NCBI RefSeq assembly: GCF_021129195.1
Contig: NZ_JAJOHW010000100.1
Coordinates: 1-64,000, forward strand
Length of the DNA: 64,000 nt
Direction of reading: 5' to 3'
Source of the DNA: Chromobacterium aquaticum
Lineage (GTDB): Bacteria; Pseudomonadota; Gammaproteobacteria; Burkholderiales; Chromobacteriaceae
Made by a program: the position numbers and the translations under genes. Positions within the stretch are counted from its first letter, which is position 1, and each line of letters starts with the position of its first letter. The notes under the pieces are model-generated. The model made no database searches and was not told the origin of the DNA. It saw only the letters and a program-made list of their open reading frames with translations. This document shows positions 9,154 through 16,748 of this stretch, one piece after another.

Positions 9154-9336
9154 TCATTTCAGCCCCGCCTGCCTTAACACGCTGTTTATCGTGCCTTTCG
9201 GCAGATTCCCCTTGGGGTGTGGCACCGTGACCAGCCCTTTTTTGATTGGATGGCGGAAGTGATGGTGGCTGCCGCTTACTCGTATCCGTACCCATCCGTC
9301 TGCTTCCACTATTTTGATCAGCTCGTCGCTGCGCAT
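9154..9336 (-). CDS. hicA: HicA-family mRNA interferase toxin
   Basis: A 60-residue dsRBD-like ribosome-independent mRNA interferase. The catalytic-histidine segment GSHHHFRHP lies at about residues 22-30, followed by the conserved TVPHPKG stretch and a C-terminal helix (TINSVLRQAGL). This is the normal length of the family. The ATG is at 9336 with AGGAGCTGAGCT upstream. It is co-oriented with hicB; a palindrome at 9357-9372 in front is a candidate autoregulatory site. Confidence 0.92.
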   Translation of the reverse strand: MRSDELIKIVEADGWVRIRVSGSHHHFRHPIKKGLVTVPHPKGNLPKGTINSVLRQAGLK

Positions 9337-9356
9337 AGCTCAGCTCCTCGTTGATA

Positions 9357-9372
9357 TGTGTATATTTACACA
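9357..9372. promoter_or_regulatory. palindrome upstream of hicAB, candidate HicB operator
   Basis: TGTGTA-TATT-TACACA, perfect 6-bp arms, 20 bases upstream of the hicA ATG in a locally AT-rich stretch. Autoregulation by HicB through such palindromes is known for the family; here it is inferred. Confidence 0.5.
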
Positions 9373-9481
9373 CCAAACATAGGGAGGCAATGAGTGGCGT
9401 GCATTCATGCGTGCCATGCGCTGAACCTACGCGTCAGGCGGAAAGACTGCGCTCCCCATGAGTTCGGCGGATGGCGTCCGT

Positions 9482-9510
9482 TTGCCAGCGGCCCGGCTCT
9501 GGGATAGAAT
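9482..9510 (+). promoter_or_regulatory. promoter of tRNA-Leu
   Basis: TTGCCA at 9482-9487, 17-base spacer, TAGAAT at 9505-9510, 16 bases before the mature tRNA start. Confidence 0.65.
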
Positions 9511-9526
9511 CGCCGTCTCTTTGCCC

Positions 9527-9611
9527 GCCCCGGTGGTGAAATTGGTAGACACAAGGGACTTAAAATCCCTCGACTTCGGTCGTGCCGGTTCGATTCCGGC
9601 CCGGGGCACCA
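9527..9611 (+). tRNA. tRNA-Leu(UAA)
   Basis: 85 nt with the long variable arm of class II tRNAs. Acceptor GCCCCGG pairs with CCGGGGC, the anticodon loop ACTTAAAAT reads TAA, T-loop TTCGATT, and CCA is encoded. Confidence 0.96.
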
Positions 9612-9642
9612 CGACGGCTTGGCCGTCCGCGAGACGACGAAG

Positions 9643-9674
9643 ACCCGCACAGCGCAGCGCTGGGCGGGTTTTTT
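9643..9674 (+). terminator. terminator of tRNA-Leu
   Basis: ACCCGC-a-CAGCGC-a-GCGCTG-g-GCGGGT followed by TTTTT, 32 bases after the tRNA. Confidence 0.85.
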
Positions 9675-9693
9675 GTTTATCGATCCCCATGCC

Positions 9694-10428
9694 TCATAGC
9701 TGCACCTCGAATTCATAGAGATCGCTGCGGCACAGCACCTCGCTGAACTCCAAGACCTGTTGCGCGGCGTTCAAGCTGGTCTGCTGGATGCGCAGCAGCG
9801 GCATGCCTGCGGCCAGATTCAGCAAGGCGGCGGCGTCACGATCCGCGGCGCAGGATGCCAGGCGAAAGCGCTTGTGGCCGATCTCGATGCCGCGCTGTTC
9901 CCACCATTGATATAGCGAATGTTCCAGGCGCTCGGGCTCGGGCAGGAAGGCCAGCGGGATATAGGTGGTTTCCAGCGCGGCCGGCACGCCATCCATCAGC
10001 CGCAGACGGCGTAGTTTCGCGATCTCGGCGTCGGCGGGCAGTTGCAGCCTGGCTGCAATGGCGGCTGGAGCGGCTTCGCGCTGTCGCAGCAGCCATTGAT
10101 TGTCCACCGTGCCGCCATTGCGCAGCACTTGCTCGGTAAAGCCCCCGCTATCGTTGAGCGAGTAGCAGAAAGCCTGCGCTACGCGCGTGCCCACGCCTTG
10201 CAGCCGGGTGATCAGCCGTTTTTTTTCCAGCTCCGCCATCGCTTTGCTGATGGTGACACGCGACAGCCGTAGTTTTTCCGCCAGTTGCCGCTCGGTGGGC
10301 AGGAAGGCGCCGGCTGTCAGCTGGTGCTGACGGATGGCCTGTTCCAGCGCATTGGCGATCTGCAGATAGCGCGGGGTAGGATCGGCGTGGCTGAGGCTGG
10401 CGGACAAACATTCCAGTATATCGATCAT
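9694..10428 (-). CDS. GntR-family regulator with UTRA domain (YegW-like)
   Basis: 244 residues. The N-terminal winged HTH (about 18-85; RYLQIANALEQAIRQHQLTAGAFLPTER is its start) is followed by a UTRA ligand domain (about 100-240; SGGFTEQVLRNGG, LRRLRLMDGVPAALETTYIPL). It is divergent from a YegU-like ADP-ribosylglycohydrolase, permease and PfkB kinase operon, the same set that YegW accompanies in E. coli. It is therefore probably the local repressor; its ligand is likely a product of that pathway and is not known. Confidence 0.88.
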   Translation of the reverse strand: MIDILECLSASLSHADPTPRYLQIANALEQAIRQHQLTAGAFLPTERQLAEKLRLSRVTISKAMAELEKKRLITRLQGVGTRVAQAFCYSLNDSGGFTEQVLRNGGTVDNQWLLRQREAAPAAIAARLQLPADAEIAKLRRLRLMDGVPAALETTYIPLAFLPEPERLEHSLYQWWEQRGIEIGHKRFRLASCAADRDAAALLNLAAGMPLLRIQQTSLNAAQQVLEFSEVLCRSDLYEFEVQL

Positions 10429-10543
10429 ATCGGTTGCAAACTCCTGTGCATGCGGACCCAGTCTAAAGCAAAGCGCGCGCGGTAGGAGAGGGCGGCTGGC
10501 GTGGAGCGGTGGCCTACCTGACCGATAGGATAGCCTGGTGTTA

Positions 10544-10572
10544 TTGGATTTATATTGGACTTGTCATAGTAT
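10544..10572 (+). promoter_or_regulatory. promoter of the yegU-like operon
   Basis: TTGGAT at 10544-10549, 17-base spacer, TAGTAT at 10567-10572. The direct repeat ATTGGA-tttat-ATTGGA overlaps the -35 and could be part of the GntR operator. This placement argues for a translation start downstream of about 10580. Confidence 0.5.
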
Positions 10573-10648
10573 GCCAATCGAAAGCCTTGCCGCTGGCGCG
10601 GCGGCGAGTGTTTTCTGTGACTATCCCATGCGTTTCAAGAGGTACGGT

Positions 10649-11665
10649 TTGACAACTAGCAGCAAGGGCTATTCATTCATTCTCGGCGCACTGTATGGGC
10701 AGGCGGCGGGGGATGCGATGGGCATGCCTTCAGAACTTTGGCCGCAGCAACAGGTGCGGCGTTTCTTTGGCTGGATCGACGATTTTCTGCCTGGCCCCAC
10801 CGAGAATTTCGCCGCGTCCGAATTCGCCGCCGGCGAGTTCACCGATGATACCCAGCAAGCCATCGCCTTGATGGATGCGCTGATCGCGGCGGACGGAGAG
10901 GTGGAGCCGGAACGCATCGCCCGCAACATCATCGCCTGGGCCGAAGGGATAGACGCGTTCAATAAGAATATCCTGGGGCCGAGTTCAAAAGCCGCGTTGC
11001 TGGCCATCTTGTCCGGCCAGTCCATCGATACGCTTGGCGCCAATGGCGTGACCAATGGCGCGGCGATGCGAGTGGCGCCATTGGGCTGCCTGCTGTCCAG
11101 TCGGGATCGCCAGGCTTTCATCCGTGCGGTCCGACTCAGTTGCAGTCCCACCCATCAGTCCGATATCGCGGTAGCCGGCGCGACGGCCATCGCCTGGGCG
11201 GTGTCGCGGGCGGTAGAGGGCGCGGCGTGGTCCGACATCAAGACCGAATTGCCCGCCATCGCCGATCAGGCGCAGTTGGAATTGGTGACGACATTCAGCC
11301 CGCTGCTGAGCCGGCGTTTGGCTTGGGGTTTCGAGGTGGCGGGGCGCTTGCGCGGGCAGAATGACGCGGCCGTGGTGGCCGAGCTGTATCACACGCTGGG
11401 CGCCGGCATGGACACCATAGAATCGGTGCCTGCCGCCCTCGCGCTGGTGGAGTGCGCGCAAGGCGATCCGCGACATTGCGCGGTGCTGGCGGCGAATCTG
11501 GGCGGCGATACCGACACGATAGGCGCGATGGCAACCGCGGTGTGCGGCGCGCTGCGAGGAGTGGAGGCGATACCGGCCGCATGGCGGGAGCGCATCCGGC
11601 AAGTGAATGGAGTCGATTTCGAATCTTACGCGCAGACTTTAAGCGCATTGCGTTTCAAGGGGTGA
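10649..11665 (+). CDS. ADP-ribosylglycohydrolase-family protein (YegU-like)
   Basis: 338 residues closely resembling E. coli YegU in its N-terminal ILGALYGQAAGDAMGMPSEL, the metal-binding FTDDT, and GGDTDTIGAMA near the C-terminus. The fold binds two Mg ions and cleaves N-ribosyl bonds. The TTG at 10649 is preferred because AAGAGG sits 6 bases ahead and the length then matches YegU; ATGs at 10571 and 10628 are alternatives. With the NCS1 permease and PfkB kinase it suggests uptake, hydrolysis and phosphorylation of a ribosyl compound. The exact substrate is unknown. Confidence 0.85.
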   Translation: MTTSSKGYSFILGALYGQAAGDAMGMPSELWPQQQVRRFFGWIDDFLPGPTENFAASEFAAGEFTDDTQQAIALMDALIAADGEVEPERIARNIIAWAEGIDAFNKNILGPSSKAALLAILSGQSIDTLGANGVTNGAAMRVAPLGCLLSSRDRQAFIRAVRLSCSPTHQSDIAVAGATAIAWAVSRAVEGAAWSDIKTELPAIADQAQLELVTTFSPLLSRRLAWGFEVAGRLRGQNDAAVVAELYHTLGAGMDTIESVPAALALVECAQGDPRHCAVLAANLGGDTDTIGAMATAVCGALRGVEAIPAAWRERIRQVNGVDFESYAQTLSALRFKG

Positions 11666-11669
11666 AGGG

Positions 11670-13058
11670 ATGAGCGAAGCACAAGCAAGAGAGGGCTGGC
11701 GGCTGGAGAGCGCGGGTATAGACCTGGTGCCCGAACATGAGTGCCAGGGCCGGCCGGTGGAGTTGTTCTGGGTATGGCTGGCGGCCAATATCGGCATCCT
11801 CGGCGTGGTATACGGCGGCATCGTCACCAGCTTCGGATTGTCGTTCTACCAATCCTTGCTGGCCGCGGCGGTCGGGGTGGCCAGTTTCGCGCTGGTGGGG
11901 TTGACCAGCATTGCCGGCCAGCGCGGCCGCACGTCCACGCTGACCTTGTCGCGGGCTATTTTCGGCCTGCGCGGCAATGCCGCGCCCACCGCCTTCAGCT
12001 GGTTCAACCTGATGGGGTGGGAAGCGGTCAACGTGGTGACCGGCGCGCTGACGCTGGCGGCGATGTGCCAGGCGCTGGGCATGGTGGAAAGCCGCCCGCT
12101 GACCGCGGCCTGCTTGCTGTTGTTCATCGGCCTGGTCATCGTGGTCAGCCTGCTCGGGCAGGCCACCGTGGTGTGGATGCAGAGCTGGCTGAGCCGGATC
12201 TTCGGCAGCATGACCCTGGTGGTGGTCCTGTACGTGGTGTCGACCGCGAATTGGGGCGCCATCATGGCGCGGCCGGACGGCGACTGGCTGACCGGTTTCT
12301 GGCCGGCGGTGTCGGTGATCGCCGCGGGCACCGGCATCAGTTGGGCGATAGCCGGCGCCGATTACAGCCGCTATCAGCGGGCCGGGGCGTCCAGCGGCAG
12401 CATCTTCGGCGCGGTGATGGTGGGCGCGTCGCTGCCGCTGATGCTGCTGATCTTTACCGGCGTGCTGCTATCGGTGCAGATACCGGACCTGGCCAGCGCG
12501 GCCAACCCCATCGCCAAGATAGGCTCGGTGCTGCCGGCCTGGATGGCGGTGCCCTATCTGCTGACGGCGACGGCTGGCATCGTCACCATGGCGGTGCTCA
12601 GCCTGTACTCGGCCAGCCTCAATCTGCTGACCATAGGCGTCAAGGTCAGGCAGGCGCAGGCGGTGTCCATCAATGCGCTGATCGTGGTGGCGATTGCCGC
12701 TTATGTCCTGTTTGTGTCCAGTGATTTCCTGGGGCCCTTCATCGCCTTCCTGCTGTTCTGCGGCGTGTTCCTGGCCGCCTGGGAGGCGGTGTTCGTGCTC
12801 GATTACCTGATGCTGCGTCATCGGCAGGGCTATGACGGCGCGGCGCTGTCTGGTCAGCGCCAGGCCTTCCGCGCCGGCCCGCTGCTGTGCTGGCTGCTGG
12901 GCGCCGGCTGCGGCCTGCTGGTGACCAAGACCGGCTTTGTCGACGGCCCGCTGGCGCGTGGCATCTTCGCCGATTCCAGCCTTGGCCTGTTTGTATCTTT
13001 TGCGACCAGCTTGCTGGCTTATGGATTGTATTTGTTGCTGAAGGAGCGACGCGCATGA
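11670..13058 (+). CDS. NCS1-family permease (cytosine/purine transporter type)
   Basis: 462 residues with about 12 transmembrane segments after an approximately 30-residue cytosolic N-terminus. Family features include AANIGILGVVYGG in the first helix, GRTSTLTLSRAIFGLRGN between helices 2 and 3, and SWAIAGADYSRYQ, all typical of NCS1 nucleobase-cation symporters such as CodB. It begins 4 bases after the YegU-like stop, and its own stop overlaps the kinase ATG. In E. coli the corresponding position is taken by the MFS transporter YegT, so this is a transporter swap. The substrate is probably a nucleobase or nucleoside. Confidence 0.88.
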   Translation: MSEAQAREGWRLESAGIDLVPEHECQGRPVELFWVWLAANIGILGVVYGGIVTSFGLSFYQSLLAAAVGVASFALVGLTSIAGQRGRTSTLTLSRAIFGLRGNAAPTAFSWFNLMGWEAVNVVTGALTLAAMCQALGMVESRPLTAACLLLFIGLVIVVSLLGQATVVWMQSWLSRIFGSMTLVVVLYVVSTANWGAIMARPDGDWLTGFWPAVSVIAAGTGISWAIAGADYSRYQRAGASSGSIFGAVMVGASLPLMLLIFTGVLLSVQIPDLASAANPIAKIGSVLPAWMAVPYLLTATAGIVTMAVLSLYSASLNLLTIGVKVRQAQAVSINALIVVAIAAYVLFVSSDFLGPFIAFLLFCGVFLAAWEAVFVLDYLMLRHRQGYDGAALSGQRQAFRAGPLLCWLLGAGCGLLVTKTGFVDGPLARGIFADSSLGLFVSFATSLLAYGLYLLLKERRA

Positions 13059-14005
13059 CCATCCCGTGTCCTAGTTATCATCCCACCAAGGCGATCCTGA
13101 CCGTGGGCGGCGCGGTGGGCGATGTGGTGCTGACCTTGCCCGAACTGCCGCGTAGCGGCGCCGATGTCGAAGCACAGCAGCAGGAACGCTTGATCGGCGG
13201 CTGCGCCTTCAATGTGGCGCGGGCATTGAGTCAGTTGAATGCGCCGGTGATCAATGGCATGCCAGTGGGCAACGGGCCATGGGGCGCGGCGATAGACGAA
13301 GCCATGCGCGAACTGGGCTTGCCGGTATTGCTGCGCAACGAGCGGCGCGACAATGGCTGGTGCGTGGCCATGGTGGAGCCCAGCGGCGAGCGCAGTTTTA
13401 TTTCGATTTCCGGCTGTGAGACGGAATGGAGCCGAGCGCAATTGAATAAGCTGCCGCTTGGCGCCGACACGCTGGTGTACGCCAACGGTTATGAGTTGGC
13501 CGGCGAGGGTGGTCAGGCTTTGCGCGCGTGGTTGCTGGCCATGCCTGCGGAGCAGGTTCGCGTGATCGATCCCGGTCCGCGCGTGATGCAGTTGGAACCG
13601 GCCTTCTTGGCGGCCTTGAGCGACACCGAGACCTTGTTGACCCTGAACCGGGACGAGATCGCGCTATTGTGCGGCGGCGGCGATCCGGTTGCCGCGGCGC
13701 AGCGCTTTGCCAAGGACTATAGGCTGACGCTGATCTGCCGGCTGGGGCAGGACGGCGCCTGGGTATGTCCTGGCACCGAGGCGCCGTGGCATCTGCCCGG
13801 CTATCAAGTGTCGGTGGTGGATACCATAGGCGCGGGCGATGCGCATTGCGCTGGCCTGTTGGCGGGTTTGTCCAGCGGCTGGCCGCTGCACTACGCGGTG
13901 GACCTGGGCAACCGCCTGGCGGCCTGTGTCGTGGCCAGCGCCGGCCCTGACGCGGCCACGGATTGGGACAGTTTGAACCGCCGTTTCCCCGTCGCCTGCA
14001 TTTGA
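13055..14005 (+). CDS. PfkB-family carbohydrate kinase (YegV-like)
   Basis: 316 residues. The N-terminal GG motif is present (GGCAFNVARALSQL, about residue 49). The C-terminal ATP/anion-hole motif reads DTIGAGDAHCAG, where the more usual residue after GAGDA is F. ATG 13055 overlaps the permease TGA (ATGA) and is preceded by AAGGAG. Predicted to phosphorylate the sugar or nucleoside handled by the YegU-like enzyme and NCS1 permease. YegV is the closest remembered relative; ribokinase-type or pseudouridine-kinase-type activity cannot be distinguished. Confidence 0.88.
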   Translation: MTIPCPSYHPTKAILTVGGAVGDVVLTLPELPRSGADVEAQQQERLIGGCAFNVARALSQLNAPVINGMPVGNGPWGAAIDEAMRELGLPVLLRNERRDNGWCVAMVEPSGERSFISISGCETEWSRAQLNKLPLGADTLVYANGYELAGEGGQALRAWLLAMPAEQVRVIDPGPRVMQLEPAFLAALSDTETLLTLNRDEIALLCGGGDPVAAAQRFAKDYRLTLICRLGQDGAWVCPGTEAPWHLPGYQVSVVDTIGAGDAHCAGLLAGLSSGWPLHYAVDLGNRLAACVVASAGPDAATDWDSLNRRFPVACI

Positions 14006-14682
14006 CGCGAGCAAGCCCGGCGCGGTCGCCCTTGGCGCGGCCGCGCTTCATGCCCTGTTTGCCGTCTTGACCTTGAAAAAGTGGCAAAAGAAAGACGGGA
14101 TCCACTGGGAAAAAACGCAATAGGCGTCTAGTACTGGACATAAAGGGGCATTACTTAGTACTCTCCCTCCCTCGTGAGCGCCTGCCCGGCCGCGGAGCCC
14201 TCGGGCTTCCCCGCCAGCGCGGCGTGCGCGATGTTTTCTTTGTGATAACCTGTTCAAGGTTTCGCACGCAAAGGTCGGATAAGGCGAAAAGAGCTGAAGG
14301 AGCGAAATGTGCATACGCTGCATGAGCTTTCTGAAGGCGCGACAACGCTGTATCGCCGAAGCGCGGCGGGTCACAAACAAGTTCTTAGCCCGGACGGTGC
14401 CGCCGTAAGCCAACGGTGGCCTGCTCGGGAATATACCGGCGCTGGCGATGCGCATGTCCGCGCGAGCTGCCGCTTGGCCGGGGGACGAGTTTCACGGAGT
14501 TCGTCCTTGGCCGGCAACTTGAGCGGCGCGCCGGTCTCGCATTGCCGCAGCGCTTGCCAAGCCGTATGACGATGTCGTCATTTATGCGTTCGCTGTCAAG
14601 CTGGCCGGGAGGCTGGTTGCAGTGCTTCGTTTGATTAGGCAGCATGCGCTGCTTTCGCACCAACGGATCTAGATAGAAGTTC
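14006..14682. other. 677-bp gene-free region with repeat copy D and possible gene remnant
   Basis: No convincing coding sequence. 14006-14246 shows no recognised element apart from a duplicated TAGTACT. 14247-14386 is repeat copy D. In 14388-14640 the minus strand has two short overlapping open frames of mixed quality, one of which ends in the TAA at 14385-14387 supplied by the repeat. This resembles a decayed minus-strand gene but no family was recognised. The rest is probably the proQ leader, which has no obvious strong promoter. Confidence 0.5.
14247..14386 (+). repeat. intergenic repeat family, copy D (most diverged)
   Basis: About 140 bp. Ends are AACCTGTTCAAGG and AACAAGTTCTT, imperfectly inverted. 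The shared core is TAAGGCGAAAAGAGCTGAAG, GAGCGAAATGTGCA, TGCATGAGC, CTGAAGGCG and ACGCTGTATCGCCGAAGCGC, aligned in order with copies A-C. The right end carries TTA, i.e. TAA on the minus strand, at the same place where the other copies meet a stop codon. Confidence 0.65.
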
Positions 14683-15084
14683 ATGAAGCCAAATACTGAA
14701 ACGGCACTCGGTGCTGCACTTAAGTCCGCTGTACAAAGTCTGTCCAAGAAAAAGCAGACTGAGATGATCGCGGATCATGTCTACAGCAAGTTCGACGTTT
14801 TCCGTCAGTTCCGGCCGCTGGCGCTGGGCATCCATGAGAGCTTGATCGCGGCCTTGCCCCAGTTCGACGCGACGCTGATTTCGCGCGTGGTGGCCAACCA
14901 CTGTCGCAAGCCGCGCTACGTCAAATCCCTGGCGCGCGGCGGCAAGCGTTTCGATCTGGCCAACAAACCGGTGGGCGAAGTCAGCGCCGAAGAAAAAAAG
15001 GCGGCGGAGCAGATGTCCGCGCCCAAGCCTGCGGCGGTAGCCGAGGCGGCACCGGTCCAGCCCGCGGGCGACTCCGCGGAGTAA
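14683..15084 (+). CDS. proQ: ProQ/FinO-domain RNA chaperone, minimal form
   Basis: A global RNA-binding protein that stabilises sRNAs and mRNA 3' ends. At 133 residues it is essentially the isolated FinO domain (about residues 8-105, RQFRPLALGIHESLIAALPQ; ANHCRKPRYVKSLARGGKRFDL) followed by a short Ala/Pro-rich tail. It lacks the linker and Tudor-like C-terminal domain of E. coli ProQ, matching the compact neisserial type. ATG 14683 follows AGATAGAAG. A strong terminator at 15113 makes it monocistronic at the 3' side. Some may annotate it as an osmoprotectant-transport activator. Confidence 0.9.
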   Translation: MKPNTETALGAALKSAVQSLSKKKQTEMIADHVYSKFDVFRQFRPLALGIHESLIAALPQFDATLISRVVANHCRKPRYVKSLARGGKRFDLANKPVGEVSAEEKKAAEQMSAPKPAAVAEAAPVQPAGDSAE

Positions 15085-15112
15085 GCGTGCCGCGCCGGCG
15101 TGGCCACGATGA

Positions 15113-15146
15113 AAACAGCCTGACACATGTTTTGTCAGGCTGTTTT
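15113..15146 (+). terminator. proQ terminator
   Basis: AAAACAGCCTGACA-catgttt-TGTCAGGCTGTTTT, 12-bp perfect stem plus T-run. Confidence 0.9.
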
Positions 15147-15242
15147 GCATTGCGCGGCAGGAACATTGCGGCTGTCGGCATGGTCGCAGGGAGATGCGCC
15201 GCGCCAGCGGCGACGAATCAGGACAGGAGTAGAATACCCGGC

Positions 15243-15719
15243 ATGAAACGTCTTTTCTTGTGCGCCGCGATGGCCTTGAGCTTGTCCGCCTGCAGCGCTT
15301 TGCAACAATTGGGCGTGCCCATCAGCTCGCATCCCGATACCGCGCCGGCCAAGACCCGGCCGCCGGCCGCGCCTGCGGTCAATGGCAAGACCGACGCCTT
15401 GCTGCGCGAGGCCAACCGCCTGGCCGACAAGGTCAAGAGCGGCGAACTCACCCGCCTGGCCGCCGCCGACCAACTGGGGGCTTTCCGGCTCAAGGTGGTG
15501 GGCGCCAATCCGGTCGATGACAATACCTTCGCGATGTACCGCTATCTGACGGTGGAACGCGAAGCCGGCCGCATCGATCAGGACGCTTTCCGCGCCAAGA
15601 TGGATGAGCGCTTGCGCGAATGGATGCGGCGCTGGCCGAAATTGAACCCGAAACCGGCGGAACCCGCGTTCACCAATTTCCTGCTCAAGCTCTACGGCTT
15701 GCCGCCACTGGTGCGCTGA
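15243..15719 (+). CDS. putative lipoprotein of unknown function
   Basis: 158 residues with a lipoprotein signal: MKRLFLCAAMALSLSAC, lipobox LSAC with Cys17. The mature part starts with a Pro/Ala-rich linker and continues as a charged, helical domain (ALLREANRLADKVKSGELTRLAAADQLGA...VDDNTFAMYRYLTVEREAGRIDQDAF) ending in FLLKLYGLPPLVR. No family recognised. The product should be anchored in the outer membrane since Asp does not follow the Cys. ATG 15243 sits 2 bases before the YchJ-like gene's partner operon; the next gene starts 2 bases after its stop, so they are cotranscribed. Confidence 0.8.
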   Translation: MKRLFLCAAMALSLSACSALQQLGVPISSHPDTAPAKTRPPAAPAVNGKTDALLREANRLADKVKSGELTRLAAADQLGAFRLKVVGANPVDDNTFAMYRYLTVEREAGRIDQDAFRAKMDERLREWMRRWPKLNPKPAEPAFTNFLLKLYGLPPLVR

Positions 15720-15721
15720 AC

Positions 15722-16135
15722 ATGGGCAAGAAGACGCAGAAGGCGCCGAGCGCCTGCCCTTGCGGCCTGGGGCCGGCCTATGCCGCGTGCTGCGGCCGTT
15801 ATCTGGATGATGCCGGCGCGCCGGCGCCCACCGCCGAGGCCTTGATGCGCTCGCGCTATACCGCTTACGCGCGCGGCGACGAAGGCTATTTGCTGGCCAG
15901 TTGGCATGCCAGCACCCGGCCGCAGTCGCTGGATCTCGCCGCGGACGCGGGCGTGGTCAAATGGCTGGGCCTGGATGTGCTGGCGACCGAGGCCGGCGGC
16001 GCTACCGACGTTGGCGGGATGGTGGAGTTCATCGCCCGCTGCAAGGTGGGCGGCAAGGCGGAGCGCATGCATGAGCGCAGCCGCTTTGTGCGCGAAGACG
16101 GCCGCTGGTTTTATGTGTCCGGCGAATTGAGCTGA
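15722..16135 (+). CDS. YchJ-like UPF0225 protein with SEC-C zinc motif
   Basis: 137 residues. The N-terminus carries a SEC-C type Cys cluster (CPCGLGPAYAACCGRYL, residues 12-28) that binds zinc. Next comes the PTAEALMRSRYTAYARGDEGYL stretch typical of YchJ and an NTF2-like C-terminal region (MVEFIARCKVGGKAERMHERSRFVREDGRWFYV). Function of the family is unknown. Begins 2 bases after the lipoprotein stop. Confidence 0.85.
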   Translation: MGKKTQKAPSACPCGLGPAYAACCGRYLDDAGAPAPTAEALMRSRYTAYARGDEGYLLASWHASTRPQSLDLAADAGVVKWLGLDVLATEAGGATDVGGMVEFIARCKVGGKAERMHERSRFVREDGRWFYVSGELS

Positions 16136-16144
16136 GCACGCCGC

Positions 16145-16639
16145 TCAGCGCGCGGGCGTGCGCAGCAAGTTCTCGATCGCGCGCTCGAGCGAAGCCGGTT
16201 TCACCTGGGGAGCGAAGCGCGCTTGTATCGCGCCATCGCGATCCACCAGGAACTTGGTGAAATTCCACTTGATGCGCCGGCTGCCCAGCAGGCCTGGCTT
16301 GGCGGTGGCGAGATGGCGCCACAGCGGATGCGCGCCGGCGCCGTTGACGTCGATCTTGGCGGACAGCGCGAAGCTGACGCCGAAGTTCTTCTGACAAAAC
16401 TGGCCGATGGCGGCAGCGTCCCCCGGCTCCTGGCCGCCGAACTGATTGCAGGGAAAGCCTATGATTTCCAGGCCCTGCTCGCGGTAGCGCTGGTATAGCT
16501 GTTCCAGGCCGCCCAATTGCGCGGTGAAGCCGCACTCGCTGGCGGTGTTGACCAGCAGCAGCACCTTGCCGCGGAAACGCTCCAGAGCCAGTGGCCGGCC
16601 ATCCAGCGTTTCAATGGAAAAATCATAAATTTCGGGCAT
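16145..16639 (-). CDS. glutathione peroxidase-family thiol peroxidase
   Basis: Reduces hydrogen and organic peroxides using thioredoxin or glutathione. 164 residues, cytosolic. The peroxidatic Cys lies in NTASECGFTAQ (about residue 36), followed by the GPx signature 2 GFPCNQFGGQEPG and a Trp in the WNFTKFLVD motif. It uses Cys rather than selenocysteine. ATG 16639 starts at MPEIYDFSIETLDG, the family's normal N-terminus. The preceding minus-strand terminator at 16708-16748 lies in its upstream region. Convergent with the YchJ-like gene. Confidence 0.93.
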   Translation of the reverse strand: MPEIYDFSIETLDGRPLALERFRGKVLLLVNTASECGFTAQLGGLEQLYQRYREQGLEIIGFPCNQFGGQEPGDAAAIGQFCQKNFGVSFALSAKIDVNGAGAHPLWRHLATAKPGLLGSRRIKWNFTKFLVDRDGAIQARFAPQVKPASLERAIENLLRTPAR

Positions 16640-16707
16640 GTTTCCGCTCTTCGTCAAAGTGAGGATCATGGCAAGAAAGCGGGGGAAGGGCAATGCGGGG
16701 AAGGCAT

Positions 16708-16748
16708 AAAAAAAGGGGCGCAACGGCAAGGGGGAACCGCTACGCCCC
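16708..16748 (-). terminator. minus-strand terminator without assigned gene
   Basis: On the minus strand GGGGCG-tag-CGG-loop-CCG-ttg-CGCCCC followed by seven T. It lies between dcd (already terminated at 16866-16893) and the peroxidase start at 16639. It must end a short transcript or act as a leader attenuator. Confidence 0.6.

Noticed and set aside
8528-9611. Integrative element with att sites at tRNA-Cys or tRNA-Leu
   Set aside because: No integrase and no duplication of either tRNA 3' end was found around hicAB.
14006-14246. Insertion sequence in the pfkB-proQ interval
   Set aside because: No transposase frame and no flanking terminal inverted repeats apart from repeat copy D.
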